From an uncultured Psychrobacter sp. (GTDB lineage Bacteria > Pseudomonadota > Gammaproteobacteria > Pseudomonadales > Moraxellaceae): 64,000 nucleotides of DNA. Below the pieces are notes generated by a model, which was not told where the DNA came from, did not search any database, and was given only the letters and a program-made list of their open reading frames with translations. Below, piece after piece: positions 44,745 to 52,942 of this stretch; positions within the stretch are counted from its first letter, which is position 1, and every line of letters starts with the position of its first letter. Made by a program: the position numbers and the translations under genes. The stretch spans positions 178,967 through 242,966 of the forward strand of contig CANLDW010000004.1 of NCBI GenBank assembly GCA_947489525.1. The letters run 5' to 3'.

Positions 44745-45312
44745 TTCATAAATCACCTATGCGGTGGATAATGCCGCTTTGACGCATTGCAAGCCAATCC
44801 TCCCTTTCTAAATCACCTATGCGGTGAGTAAGGGCGTTGTTGTTATGCAATACACGGGCTTAAATTTCTAAATCACCTATGCGGTGAGTAAGATCAAAAG
44901 TGCAGATCAATCATGCTTTTGACTTTTCTAAATCACCTATGCGGTGAGTAAGTTGGCTGTGAGAACTACATGGGTAATGGCGCATTTCTAAGCCACCTAT
45001 GCGGTGAGTAAGGCGGGACAGGTACGCCCAAGCGCATAACTTTATTTCTAAGCCACCTATGCGGTGAGTAAGTTAAACTGTACGTCTTGCTCACAGTCCT
45101 CATCTTTCTAAGCCACCTATGCGGTGAGTAAGGCAACTTTTCAGGTTAAAAAGCTTTCAGTAGGTTTCTAAGCCACCTATGCGGTGAGTAAGTTTTAAAC
45201 GCATAGCTCGCATGGTTGGAGACTTTTCTAAGCCACCTATGCGGTGAGTAAGGAGGGAGATTTTTGATGGTCTGTTTAGTAAATTTTCTAAGCCACCTAT
45301 GCGGTGAGTAAG
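44745..45312 (-). CRISPR. Orphan CRISPR array, type I-F-like, 10 repeats and 9 spacers
   Basis: Repeats of 28 bp recur at an exact 60-bp period (starts 44745, 44805 ... 45285), with 32-bp spacers, all different. Both lengths are those of type I-F. Read on the minus strand, repeats begin CTTACTCACCGCATAGG, have a CACC/GGTG stem around GCATA, and end CTTAGAAA, like I-F repeats. Copies at 44985-45285 are identical. Those at 44805-44925 differ by two bases (AAATCACC for AAGCCACC on plus). The copy at 44745 is strongly degenerate. Decay at the left end implies the leader is on the right and transcription is leftward. No cas gene is in the window. Confidence 0.97.
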
Positions 45313-45470
45313 AGGAATTATAACGTTAAAAAGTCATAAGTGACAAGATATAGAGGGCAAAATACCCTATTTTACCCTCTATTTTTAGCTCTATTATAAG
45401 TCTTTGATTAGATTGAAATTTTTTAAACCCATTAAAAAAAGGGTTTTTTAGTAGCGAGATGCGATGTTTT
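45313..45470 (-). promoter_or_regulatory. Probable CRISPR leader
   Basis: AT-rich sequence next to the conserved end of the array. On the minus strand TATAAT occurs about 80 bp upstream of the first repeat (plus 45390-45395, ATTATA), with only a weak -35. The region also contains the terminator-like hairpin at 45351-45387. Confidence 0.55.
45351..45387 (+). terminator. Long hairpin with T-run inside the CRISPR leader
   Basis: TAGAGGG-C-AAAAT and ATTTT-A-CCCTCTA pair around ACCCT with a single mismatch, followed by TTTTTA. On the plus strand it fits an intrinsic terminator that would stop read-through entering the leader from the array side. A second hairpin, AACCC/GGGTT followed by TTTTTT, lies at 45427-45451. 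Confidence 0.6.
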
Positions 45471-45505
45471 AAAACTGGCAAATACGCTACTGTATGTGGA
45501 CGGTG

Positions 45506-46096
45506 CTAACCACGGCCACTTGTCATCTTAATGAGCGTGCGATCTTTTTTCACATAGTGATGATATAGCGCGGCCAAGGCATGGCCGACGACCAATATCC
45601 ATGCTAACCACTTACCGAATATTTGCTTATGAACAAAATCAAGTGGCGCTTCAAACTCTTCATAAGTGATACCCATGCCATCACGGATGACTGATTGAAA
45701 TAGAGCAGTGGATTCAAACTTTGGAATAACAAATAAATTAAAAAACTCAGTATCTACGCTGGCGCCTAAATAGCCTGTCAATGGCATGATGATAAGCACG
45801 GCATATAAAGCGAAATGACCTGCATGTGCTGCTAAGTGTTCCATCTTAGTACCAGGCTCTTCATCCGGTTGGATATTGCGCAAACGCCATATAATACGCA
45901 GGATCACTAATACGCCTACTGATACTCCAAAAGACAAGTGCAATTGTAATGCTGTCCAATTGATAGGAGTGTCATCGACCGTAAACCAATGACGAAAATA
46001 CACGCTAGCATAAGCGCCTAAAAATAGTAACGCCACGCCCCAATGTAACCACTTGGCTATGGTTCCGTAGTTTGCGCGGGTATTTCTTAAACTCAT
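45506..46096 (-). CDS. Cytochrome b561
   Basis: Inner-membrane di-haem b electron carrier (CybB type), 196 residues, four membrane helices at about 12-32, 50-70, 92-110 and 160-180. Candidate haem ligands are His18 in AKWLHWGVALLF, His in LQLHLSFGVSVG, His in HAGHFALYAVLIIMPLTGYLG and His in VVGHALAALYHH. In E. coli the homologue oxidises ubiquinol and reduces superoxide. GGAGG lies 8 nt before the ATG at 46096. It borders the CRISPR leader; the next genes concern oxidative stress, but no operon is evident. Confidence 0.92.
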   Translation of the reverse strand: MSLRNTRANYGTIAKWLHWGVALLFLGAYASVYFRHWFTVDDTPINWTALQLHLSFGVSVGVLVILRIIWRLRNIQPDEEPGTKMEHLAAHAGHFALYAVLIIMPLTGYLGASVDTEFFNLFVIPKFESTALFQSVIRDGMGITYEEFEAPLDFVHKQIFGKWLAWILVVGHALAALYHHYVKKDRTLIKMTSGRG

Positions 46097-46390
46097 AAAA
46101 CGCCTCCAAATTCACAATTGGACTCATAAAAAAATTGAACCACATAATATAGCTAACTCGTAGTCTAAAATATACATTCGACAAAGCTACCCAAATAGCA
46201 TCACTTATAAACGCGCTATAGTATACTTAATCTAACTTTATCTATTGTATAGTTAAGTAAATTTTCATTATAAAGTTTATTTTTAATCTTATGTGAACAC
46301 AATTTATTATAGTTTTCTTACCCAATTATTTGCGTGATATTATTAGCGCCAAGACCACATGCAAAGCTTTATCTCGTAAATCTAAATGAT

Positions 46391-47395
46391 CTAATTATTC
46401 ATCGCACAGCGAAAGCCTATGTGACGGTGACCGCGGCCAGGTGCGTTTGAGAATCCGCTACGGTGCGTGACCGTCAAGGTATCTGCATCGGCATCATAAA
46501 TATAATCACCGCCTCTAGTAACGCGCTCTTCGATGTTTTCAAAGTCTTCGCGCCCATCTGTAGCATCATAAGGGTAGGGACGCTTAAGGTTGGACGTCCA
46601 TTCGGCCAGTGAACCGCTCATATCAAGCACGCCAAAAGGAGATGCGCCATTTGGACGACTACCAACCGCACTGGTCACGCCAGTCCGTCCTGAGGTAAAA
46701 ACGAGACTGTCGTTAGGCGCGCTATTTCCCCAAGGATACAGACGAGTATCATTGCCGCGCGCCGCTGCTTCCCACTCCGCCTCTGTAGGCAAGCGTGCGC
46801 CGCGCCATTGGCAATACGCCTGCGCGCCTGCCCACGTGCTTTCAGTTACCGGATGATCGGCATAGTCTTGGCTAACGTTAAATGCGCCATCGCTATAGCT
46901 GATACGGGCTTGCGGGTCATCAAGGGCGATGATCGGATACAGACCGCTGCCGCGATCCTCTTCCATGAGTAGATCGACGCTATCTATAGGCAAGTCCGCT
47001 CGCGTCGCTCTGCCAGCGCTAAAGGGTTGGTTTACTGCTATGTCTAAGGCGTTTAGATACTCGGCAAAAGCAGCATTGGTGACTTCGGTGCGATCTATCT
47101 TAAAAGCGGAGAGCTTGACACTGTGCTGAGGTCGCTCATCCCTAGACCCATCATCGCGACCTAAGGTATACGTACCTGCTGGTATAGCAACCATGCTAGA
47201 TATCGCGAGGGTAGATTGTGGAGCACGTTTAGGGGTAAAGGCTTCGCTTGTAAGGTCAGTAAACATCGGCGGCTGCGTACTTGATTCATTGACTAATCTA
47301 GCTTGAGCTGAGCTATCTGGAGTGCTGCACGCGCTAAGACTTATCAAAGCAATAAGTGAGAGTTTACCGAGTATGATAGGGACAGGGTGCATCAT
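46391..47395 (-). CDS. Formylglycine-generating-enzyme-like (SUMF1) lipoprotein
   Basis: Predicted lipoprotein: lipobox LSAC at about residue 20-23. The FGE-sulfatase domain fills about 68-334, with VAIPAGTYTLGRDDGSRDERP, EVTNAAFAEYLNAL, ARLPTEAEWEAAARG, SPFGVLDMSGSLAEW, VTRGGDY and HIGFRCAM. The redox-active Cys pair of true formylglycine-generating enzymes is not evident; YCQWRGARL and GFRCAMNN hold the only Cys residues, so catalysis on sulfatases is unlikely. Related proteins serve as carbohydrate-, metal- or haem-associated lipoproteins. AGGAG precedes two adjacent ATG codons (47395 and 47392); the second is better spaced. Confidence 0.85.
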   Translation of the reverse strand: MMHPVPIILGKLSLIALISLSACSTPDSSAQARLVNESSTQPPMFTDLTSEAFTPKRAPQSTLAISSMVAIPAGTYTLGRDDGSRDERPQHSVKLSAFKIDRTEVTNAAFAEYLNALDIAVNQPFSAGRATRADLPIDSVDLLMEEDRGSGLYPIIALDDPQARISYSDGAFNVSQDYADHPVTESTWAGAQAYCQWRGARLPTEAEWEAAARGNDTRLYPWGNSAPNDSLVFTSGRTGVTSAVGSRPNGASPFGVLDMSGSLAEWTSNLKRPYPYDATDGREDFENIEERVTRGGDYIYDADADTLTVTHRSGFSNAPGRGHRHIGFRCAMNN

Positions 47396-47401
47396 AGACT
47401 C

Positions 47402-47413
47402 CTAATATTAGGA
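47402..47413. promoter_or_regulatory. 12-bp perfect palindrome at the SUMF1-like start
   Basis: CCTAATATTAGG lies immediately before the start codon and overlaps the ribosome-binding site. It could be an operator or mRNA hairpin, or coincidence. Confidence 0.25.
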
Positions 47414-47470
47414 CTAAAATAAATAGCCCGTGTTCATGTATATGATTTAACTAATATTTTAATAATGCTA

Positions 47471-48430
47471 TTAAATAGGGGGTATAGTCAACTCTTGACT
47501 GGGACTGATGCCAAACAGGCGCTTGTATTCGCGGCTAAACTGACTGGGGCTTTCGTAACCGACGTTCATGGCGATTTGCGCGATTTGTTCCTCGCCCAAC
47601 TGCATCCTCCGGCGGGCTTCCATAAGCCGTAAATTCTTTTGATATTGCAGCGGACTAAGCCCTGTGATGTCTTTAAAATGCTGATGAAAGCCTGAGATGC
47701 TCATACCGACATGGGTGGCCAAATCTTCTATGATGATTGGCTTATCAAAATGCGCTTTTAGCCAATCTGTGGCTTGGGCAATACGTTCTATATGACTATC
47801 TTGAGTAACTAACTGGCGTAACTTTGCGCCTTGTGGCGCTCTCAACAAACGATAATAGATTTCTTGTTGAATGAGCGGTGCCAAAAACTCTATATCATGT
47901 AGATAACTGTCTTTTAACTGACTGCCATTTAGATGGCGGCTATTTGAGTAGTTGTCACTTAAATCATTATTGTTTTGATAATTAACGTCTGGATAATTAA
48001 GCAAATGAATAAGACGCTCGAATGCTGATAGTATCGTGTCATCCAAGTGCCATTTTATACCCAGATAATCCTCATCAGTCATCTGCTGCGCGGGTATCTT
48101 TGCCAAAACCTCTCGAATTATCATTAGATTCAATCTCATTGACAAGACGATAACAGGACGATCTATAGTGGCTTGTTTAACATGCATGCTCAAGGGGATA
48201 TTGACGGGGCAAAACATCATGTGGCTATTGTCGAAGCGCTGACACTCTGTTCCTAAATAAATCTCGCGCGCGCCTTGTAGCACGATGCAGATACTTGGTT
48301 CTTGAATATAGCTTAGCGCTTGACTGGGTTTGTCCGCACAATAGAAAAACAGTCCTGAGATAGCGGACTCTACCTTTTGATTCCTAGGCAGGATACTGAG
48401 CAGTTGGTTGATGGTTTGAGGGTTTATCAT
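47471..48430 (-). CDS. AraC-family transcriptional regulator
   Basis: 319-residue DNA-binding regulator. The N-terminal AraC_N-type sensor (about 15-190) contains CIVLQGAREIYLG. An Asn/Asp/Ser-rich insert (about 143-168) is unusual. The C-terminal double helix-turn-helix is intact: AQATDWLKAHFDKPIIIEDLATHVGMSISGFHQHFKDITG and then QIAMNVGYESPSQFSREYKRLFG, with the usual GYES-SQFSREYKR motif. It faces away from the ohr gene across 186 bp and may regulate it or itself; the inducer is unknown. AAGG lies 7 nt before the ATG. Confidence 0.92.
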   Translation of the reverse strand: MINPQTINQLLSILPRNQKVESAISGLFFYCADKPSQALSYIQEPSICIVLQGAREIYLGTECQRFDNSHMMFCPVNIPLSMHVKQATIDRPVIVLSMRLNLMIIREVLAKIPAQQMTDEDYLGIKWHLDDTILSAFERLIHLLNYPDVNYQNNNDLSDNYSNSRHLNGSQLKDSYLHDIEFLAPLIQQEIYYRLLRAPQGAKLRQLVTQDSHIERIAQATDWLKAHFDKPIIIEDLATHVGMSISGFHQHFKDITGLSPLQYQKNLRLMEARRRMQLGEEQIAQIAMNVGYESPSQFSREYKRLFGISPSQELTIPPI

Positions 48431-48616
48431 TTCGCGCCTTAACGAGATTTATCGTATAAATATAATTATAGAAATTAATTTTTTTGTAGAATTAGGCAAG
48501 TGTATTGGAGGTTTATTCTAACGCTTTATAAGCGTTAGTTCTATAATAAGTATAAACACAGAGGGATAGACAAAGATTTATTTACCACTCAACAAACGCA
48601 AAAAAAGGACTCAATT

Positions 48617-49030
48617 ATGAAAATTTTCTATAAAACTCGCGCAACAGCAACTGGCGGCCGTTCTGGTCATACCGAACTTGACGATGGTTCATTAGGCTTC
48701 GACTTGGTGTCATTCCAAGAAGAAGGCAAAGAAGGCGTCAATCCAGAACAGCTCTTTGCCATGGGCTTTGCCGCTTGTTTTGATAGCGCGCTCAACTTAA
48801 CCGCGCAGCAAATGAAACTGCCAATCGAATCATCAAAAACGTCTACTCAAGTTGGTATCGGTATGAAGCCTGATGGCAGCTATAACTTAGACTTAGACAT
48901 CTATGTTGAAGTCTCAGGTATCGATGAAGAAAAAGCGCAAGAGCTTGTTGAGGCGGCGCATCAAGTATGCCCTTACTCAAATGCCACACGCGGTAATGTC
49001 GATGCGCGTTTGCACGTCACTGTCGCTTAA
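48617..49030 (+). CDS. ohr: Organic hydroperoxide resistance protein (Ohr/OsmC)
   Basis: Thiol peroxidase of 137 residues that reduces organic and fatty-acid hydroperoxides, usually through lipoylated partners. The two reactive Cys residues are in MGFAACFDSALN at about 55 and HQVCPYSNATRGN at about 120, which is the Ohr pattern. AGGA lies 8 nt before the ATG at 48617. Ohr is often controlled by MarR-type OhrR; here the neighbour is a divergent AraC regulator instead. A strong terminator follows. Confidence 0.93.
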   Translation: MKIFYKTRATATGGRSGHTELDDGSLGFDLVSFQEEGKEGVNPEQLFAMGFAACFDSALNLTAQQMKLPIESSKTSTQVGIGMKPDGSYNLDLDIYVEVSGIDEEKAQELVEAAHQVCPYSNATRGNVDARLHVTVA

Positions 49031-49359
49031 GCACTTTTGACTATTATTTACTATTAAATTGACCTGCTAACAACTATAAATAATTATAAAAACTTAAAGT
49101 ATGAATTCAAAGCTTGGTGGCTCAACGTCACCAAGCTTTTTTATTATTTAATAACGAGTACAAAAGCATTCGAGCTTTCAAGGACTTAATAAGTACGATC
49201 AAGGTTAAGTGTGCCGTCTATCTTTGTAACACTGCTGCTGCCCAAAAAACCTCATTGTTAAACCTATGTTTTGTTTTGTGTGAATAGTCTGCTATTTCTT
49301 GAGTCCTTTGCCGTTTTTGCTATGGTAATAGCTTAACAACCATCATATGGGAAAGACTT
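49031..49359. other. Intergenic region between ohr and the haem-peroxidase operon
   Basis: Contains the ohr terminator. A possible promoter of the following operon is TTGAGT (about 49297) and TATGGT (about 49319), spacer about 16 bp. I see no gene. Confidence 0.4.
49109..49143 (+). terminator. Terminator of ohr
   Basis: AAAGCTTGGTG and CACCAAGCTTT pair perfectly over 11 bp around a 9-nt loop, followed by TTTTTA. Confidence 0.95.
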
Positions 49360-49974
49360 ATGAGCAAAGATAATAATAAAGAGCGCATTATTGATAATTC
49401 AGAAGACTTAAAAGCTAAGATTACCGAATCTATGGATGCCTTTAAGCTACGCGCGGATCTATTAATGGCGAACCTTAAAGAAGGCGGTGATGATGGTTAT
49501 GATCACTCCACCTCTAGCGCTGGCGAGAAAGGTTTAAAGTCAGGCAAAGTATCTGAGCTTACCGTTATCGCGCCACTCAAAGAAGGCGGCGCTGCCCGTC
49601 TCAAAGAGATTCTAAAGATCGCTGGTGGTAATCTAAAGGGGGCGACAAGGGTAGGTACCTTACACGATCTGCGTTTTGTATTCTTAGATAACGATACAAA
49701 AATGCTGTTTTGTACCGCTTATGATGGTGACTGGGATCCCTACATTGATGATTTTGCGACCAAAATTCCTGAGCTGATGGATATTTTATTCGGTAACGTT
49801 AAAGGCTGGCCGGGTATTAAGGACCCCAGCGTTAAACAGTTTATTCTTGATCATCAGATTACCGCTGCAGGCTGGTACGTAGGCGTCCCGCATCTGACCG
49901 TACAAGATATTCGCCGTCATGAGCGTATTGTTAAAGGCATCAATAAAGCTTTAGATGAAGCGCAAACAAACTAA
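49360..49974 (+). CDS. Conserved hypothetical partner of the DyP/catalase operon
   Basis: 204-residue soluble protein, no signal peptide. A charged amphipathic N-terminus (1-65) precedes a probable ferredoxin-like alpha/beta domain: SELTVIAPLKEGGAARLKEIL at about 66, GTLHDLRFVFL at about 100, MLFCTAYDGDWDPYIDDFA at about 115 and GWYVGVPHLTVQDIRRHERIV at about 168. I recognise no named family. The beta-strand pattern and GDWDPYIDDF recall the dimeric ferredoxin-like fold of DyP and chlorite-dismutase-type proteins, but I see no haem ligand. It starts an operon, 89 bp before the DyP gene. Its N-terminus resembles that of the DyP protein. Confidence 0.7.
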   Translation: MSKDNNKERIIDNSEDLKAKITESMDAFKLRADLLMANLKEGGDDGYDHSTSSAGEKGLKSGKVSELTVIAPLKEGGAARLKEILKIAGGNLKGATRVGTLHDLRFVFLDNDTKMLFCTAYDGDWDPYIDDFATKIPELMDILFGNVKGWPGIKDPSVKQFILDHQITAAGWYVGVPHLTVQDIRRHERIVKGINKALDEAQTN

Positions 49975-50063
49975 TTTTCTAGACATTGTGTTTTAAGCGC
50001 ATAAATTTCAGGGCTTTGATACGGTTATACGTTAATAACGATAAAAAATGAATAGGGCGATTT

Positions 50064-51626
50064 ATGAGTAATGATAATAAAAAACCGCTGACCGGTTTGA
50101 GCGATAAGTTACAAGATTTAAAAGACGAGTTTAGCAACCGCATCGAAAACAGTGATTTTGAGACATGGCTTAAAGGCGTGAAAGAGGAAGTTGGTGATAG
50201 TATTGAGATGATGGCTCGTAGGGCGCGCGGCGTCTTTAACCCCAATCTCGTCGCCATGCAGCTAAAAGATATTCAATCCATCGTCCTACGCGAGCGTCCC
50301 ACCCCATATTTTGGCACGGTTGTGGCATTAAAAATCAATAATGCTGATGTTGGCAAACAAATGCTAGCGCAAGTGCTGCCTGATGTGACAGGTAGTGAAG
50401 GCTGGCACAAAGACATGCAAGCCACGCTGTCTATCGTCATGACTTATGAGGGTCTACAAGCGTTAGGCGTGCCGGAGTCGTCACTTGATAGCTTTCCTGA
50501 GTCTTTTAAAGCAGGTATGGCAGCGCGTGCTGAGCAGCTGCGCGATTTTGATGTTAATGCGCCTGAGAATTGGCTAGCGCCTTTCGGTGATAAGGGTGAT
50601 ATTCATGTCGGCGCCGCTATCATTGCCGATAGCAAAGAGAAGTGGCAAGCCAAACTTGATGAGCTTCGAGACAATCTAAAAGCTCATATCGATGATAACA
50701 GTCCTGCTAATGGAGATATAGAAATCCTTATCGAACAAGACTTTGGTTCAAGCGATCATGTCAAAAACGTCTTTGGTTATCGCGATGGTATCAGTAATCC
50801 TGAGATTCAAGGCAGTGGTATTCAGACGCCTTCGAACCATGACGGCGATCCTATTGCCGCAGGGGAGTTTGTGCTCGGTTATGAAGGGGAGGCAGGACTA
50901 GTTCCGCCTATGCCGCAGCCGGAAGTCTTAGGAAAGAATGGCTCGTTTATGGTGCTACGGGCTTATCATAGCCACGTCGCGGCTTTTAATAAATACTGCA
51001 AAGATAATACCGACAGTGAGGAAGAGGCGGAGCTGCTGGGTGCAAAAATGTGGGGACGCTGGCGTTCAGGCGCACCCCTCGTTCTATCTCCCGACCACGA
51101 TGATAAAGCGCTTGGCGATGATCCTAGCCGCAATAACGACTTTGGTTATAAAGACGATCCTTACGGTAAAAAGTGTCCGTTTGGCGCACATATCAGGCGT
51201 ATGAACCCACGCGATAGCGAAGATTTTATTTTATCCGATGTGCGTATTCACCGTATCGTTAGACGCAGCGTGGGCTTTGGTGAAGTTGTGCCACCCGATG
51301 TAATAGAGGACGATGGCAAAGATCGCGGTCTGTTTTTTATTGGTATTAATGCTCATGCCATGGAGACGGTTGAGTTCTTGCAATCACAGTGGATCAATGA
51401 TGGCAACTTTATGAGCTTAGGCGAAGAAAAAGATCCTATGGTTGGTTTGCACTCTGGTGATAAAGGAGGAAGTGATAAAGACAGCGATGCAGATACCTTT
51501 ACTGTTCCGGCTGATCCGATTCGAAAACGCTACCATGGTATCGAAACCTTTAATACCTTGCACGGCGGCGAGTACTTTTTTATTCCAAGTTTATCGGCGC
51601 TAAAATGGATTAGCGAGCTGTCTTAA
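50064..51626 (+). CDS. DyP-type haem peroxidase
   Basis: 520-residue peroxidase of the dye-decolourising family. The catalytic distal Asp is in FGYRDGISNPEIQG at about 235. The proximal haem His is in CPFGAHIRRMNPRDSED at about 373, and the distal Arg is in RRSVGFGEVV at about 397, followed by GLFFIGINAHAMETVEFLQSQW. There is no Tat or Sec signal, so it is cytoplasmic unless carried otherwise. It is longer than the common 300-400-residue DyPs through an N-terminal helical extension (1-60) and internal insertions. No encapsulin gene is nearby. A catalase-like gene follows at 66 bp, implying one operon. Confidence 0.92.
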   Translation: MSNDNKKPLTGLSDKLQDLKDEFSNRIENSDFETWLKGVKEEVGDSIEMMARRARGVFNPNLVAMQLKDIQSIVLRERPTPYFGTVVALKINNADVGKQMLAQVLPDVTGSEGWHKDMQATLSIVMTYEGLQALGVPESSLDSFPESFKAGMAARAEQLRDFDVNAPENWLAPFGDKGDIHVGAAIIADSKEKWQAKLDELRDNLKAHIDDNSPANGDIEILIEQDFGSSDHVKNVFGYRDGISNPEIQGSGIQTPSNHDGDPIAAGEFVLGYEGEAGLVPPMPQPEVLGKNGSFMVLRAYHSHVAAFNKYCKDNTDSEEEAELLGAKMWGRWRSGAPLVLSPDHDDKALGDDPSRNNDFGYKDDPYGKKCPFGAHIRRMNPRDSEDFILSDVRIHRIVRRSVGFGEVVPPDVIEDDGKDRGLFFIGINAHAMETVEFLQSQWINDGNFMSLGEEKDPMVGLHSGDKGGSDKDSDADTFTVPADPIRKRYHGIETFNTLHGGEYFFIPSLSALKWISELS

Positions 51627-51692
51627 CTCTCAGTACCATTTGTAATAATAACAACTTAACAATAATAACCCTGAATAAAATTAGGAAATATA

Positions 51693-52841
51693 ATGCTAAA
51701 AAAATTATTTAAACCCAAGTACGTCCTCTACGATCCAAAATATATTGAGCTCACAGCTGAGGATGAGCGCAATATTCGTACCATCACTGATGATATCAAA
51801 AGTTATATTGCGCGTAGCGATGAAGCCAGCAATATCGATTATCACACGCGTGATGCCCATGCCAAAGGGTACTGCGCACTAAAAGCCAAGTTTGAGATCT
51901 TAGATAATATCCCTAAAGAGTACGCGCAAGGTCTCTATGCAAAATCTGGCATCCATGATGCCGTCATTCGTTTATCCAATGGCTCATCTAGGGTATTTGC
52001 TGATCGTAAATTGGGCTTTGCTCAAGGTCTCGCGATTAAAGTCTTTGACGTACCGGGTAAGAAGCTCGCTCCCGGGGAGGAGGACAGCACAACCTTTGAT
52101 TTTAACCTAATCAATCATCCGGTGTTCTTTTGTAATAGAATTGAGGAGTATACCTATCTCTCAAGACTGTTTTTGGAATTACCTAAATACACGGAGAAGG
52201 GCGCGATTGGTAAAGCGCAATTGGCGTTTAACTGGCTGACCAATTATGGCTCAAGATTGCCTACCAAAGAGTCGATCAAAACCTTAAAGGCTATCGGCGG
52301 CTTTACGAGGATTGAACCAAAAAACACACTACTATACGACTTTCATTCGCAAGGCGTAGTGCGTCATGGCGATTATATGGCAAAGATACGGGCTACCCCA
52401 ACCGCCGCGTCTATCAAAAAAGTCACGCGCCGTGATGTCGATGTCGACGCCCGCGAAGAGGCGATGCGACCCCTTATCGTCGAGGAGATCCGCGAGCACG
52501 ATTATCAGTTTGATATCCAGATTCAGCTATGCCGTAACCTTAAAAAGCAGCCGATTGAAGAGATTACGACGCAGTGGCAAGAGTCAGACACGCCCTTTGT
52601 CACCGTGGCGCGTTTGACTATTCCTTGCCAAGACGTACCAGATGACGGTAATTTTGAGATTATGGAAAATCTGTCCTTTACCCCATTTCGCTGCCTAGCT
52701 GAGAACCGTCCTATTGGTAACTTACAACAGTCGCGTCTCAGAGCCTATCAAGTCGCCTCCGAGACTCGCCATAAACTCAACGACGTCAAGCGCCGCGAGC
52801 CAAAGAGTTTAAAAGAGACGTTTAATAAGTCGTTCTTTTAG
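51693..52841 (+). CDS. Catalase-family haem protein, short form
   Basis: 382 residues, about 100 fewer than monofunctional catalases. The distal His lies in TRDAHAKGYCALKAKFE at about 55. The core continues VIRLSNGSSRVFADRKLGFAQGLAIKVFDVPG. NLINHPVFFCNRIEEY corresponds to the distal Asn region. The haem-ligand Tyr is in QQSRLRAYQVASETRHK at about 355, matching the RxxxY pattern. Bacterial members resemble SrpA and the catalase-related allene oxide synthase domains. It may act as a peroxidase on organic or lipid hydroperoxides and not as a true catalase. AGGA lies 7 nt before the ATG; a terminator follows. Confidence 0.87.
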   Translation: MLKKLFKPKYVLYDPKYIELTAEDERNIRTITDDIKSYIARSDEASNIDYHTRDAHAKGYCALKAKFEILDNIPKEYAQGLYAKSGIHDAVIRLSNGSSRVFADRKLGFAQGLAIKVFDVPGKKLAPGEEDSTTFDFNLINHPVFFCNRIEEYTYLSRLFLELPKYTEKGAIGKAQLAFNWLTNYGSRLPTKESIKTLKAIGGFTRIEPKNTLLYDFHSQGVVRHGDYMAKIRATPTAASIKKVTRRDVDVDAREEAMRPLIVEEIREHDYQFDIQIQLCRNLKKQPIEEITTQWQESDTPFVTVARLTIPCQDVPDDGNFEIMENLSFTPFRCLAENRPIGNLQQSRLRAYQVASETRHKLNDVKRREPKSLKETFNKSFF

Positions 52842-52869
52842 ACTAATTATTTTGAAGTTTATAGATCAA

Positions 52870-52903
52870 AAAAAAGCCAGTCGTTATGTGACTGGCTCTT
52901 TTG
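52870..52903 (+). terminator. Terminator of the DyP/catalase operon
   Basis: AAAGCCAGTC and GACTGGCT pair around GTTATGT, with CTTTT following. It is bounded by A-runs on the left, so it could also act on the convergent MliC-like gene. Confidence 0.85.
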
Positions 52904-52942
52904 TATCATAAGAATGTGTCTTGTACTAAAAACATCTGCTAT

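Noticed and set aside
44620..45505. cas genes beside the CRISPR array
   Set aside because: Flanking open frames encode a small acidic protein and cytochrome b561; nothing resembles Cas1, Cas3, Csy1-4 or a transposase.
46391..47395. True formylglycine-generating enzyme
   Set aside because: The fold matches, but the active-site Cys pair is not evident, it is a lipoprotein, and no sulfatase gene is nearby.
47402..47413. CCTAATATTAGG as a confirmed operator
   Set aside because: A 12-bp palindrome in AT-rich DNA is expected by chance now and then; there is no second copy at the divergent regulator.
49360..52841. Encapsulin-DyP cargo system
   Set aside because: DyP peroxidases are often encapsulin cargo, but no encapsulin shell gene or C-terminal cargo peptide is visible here.
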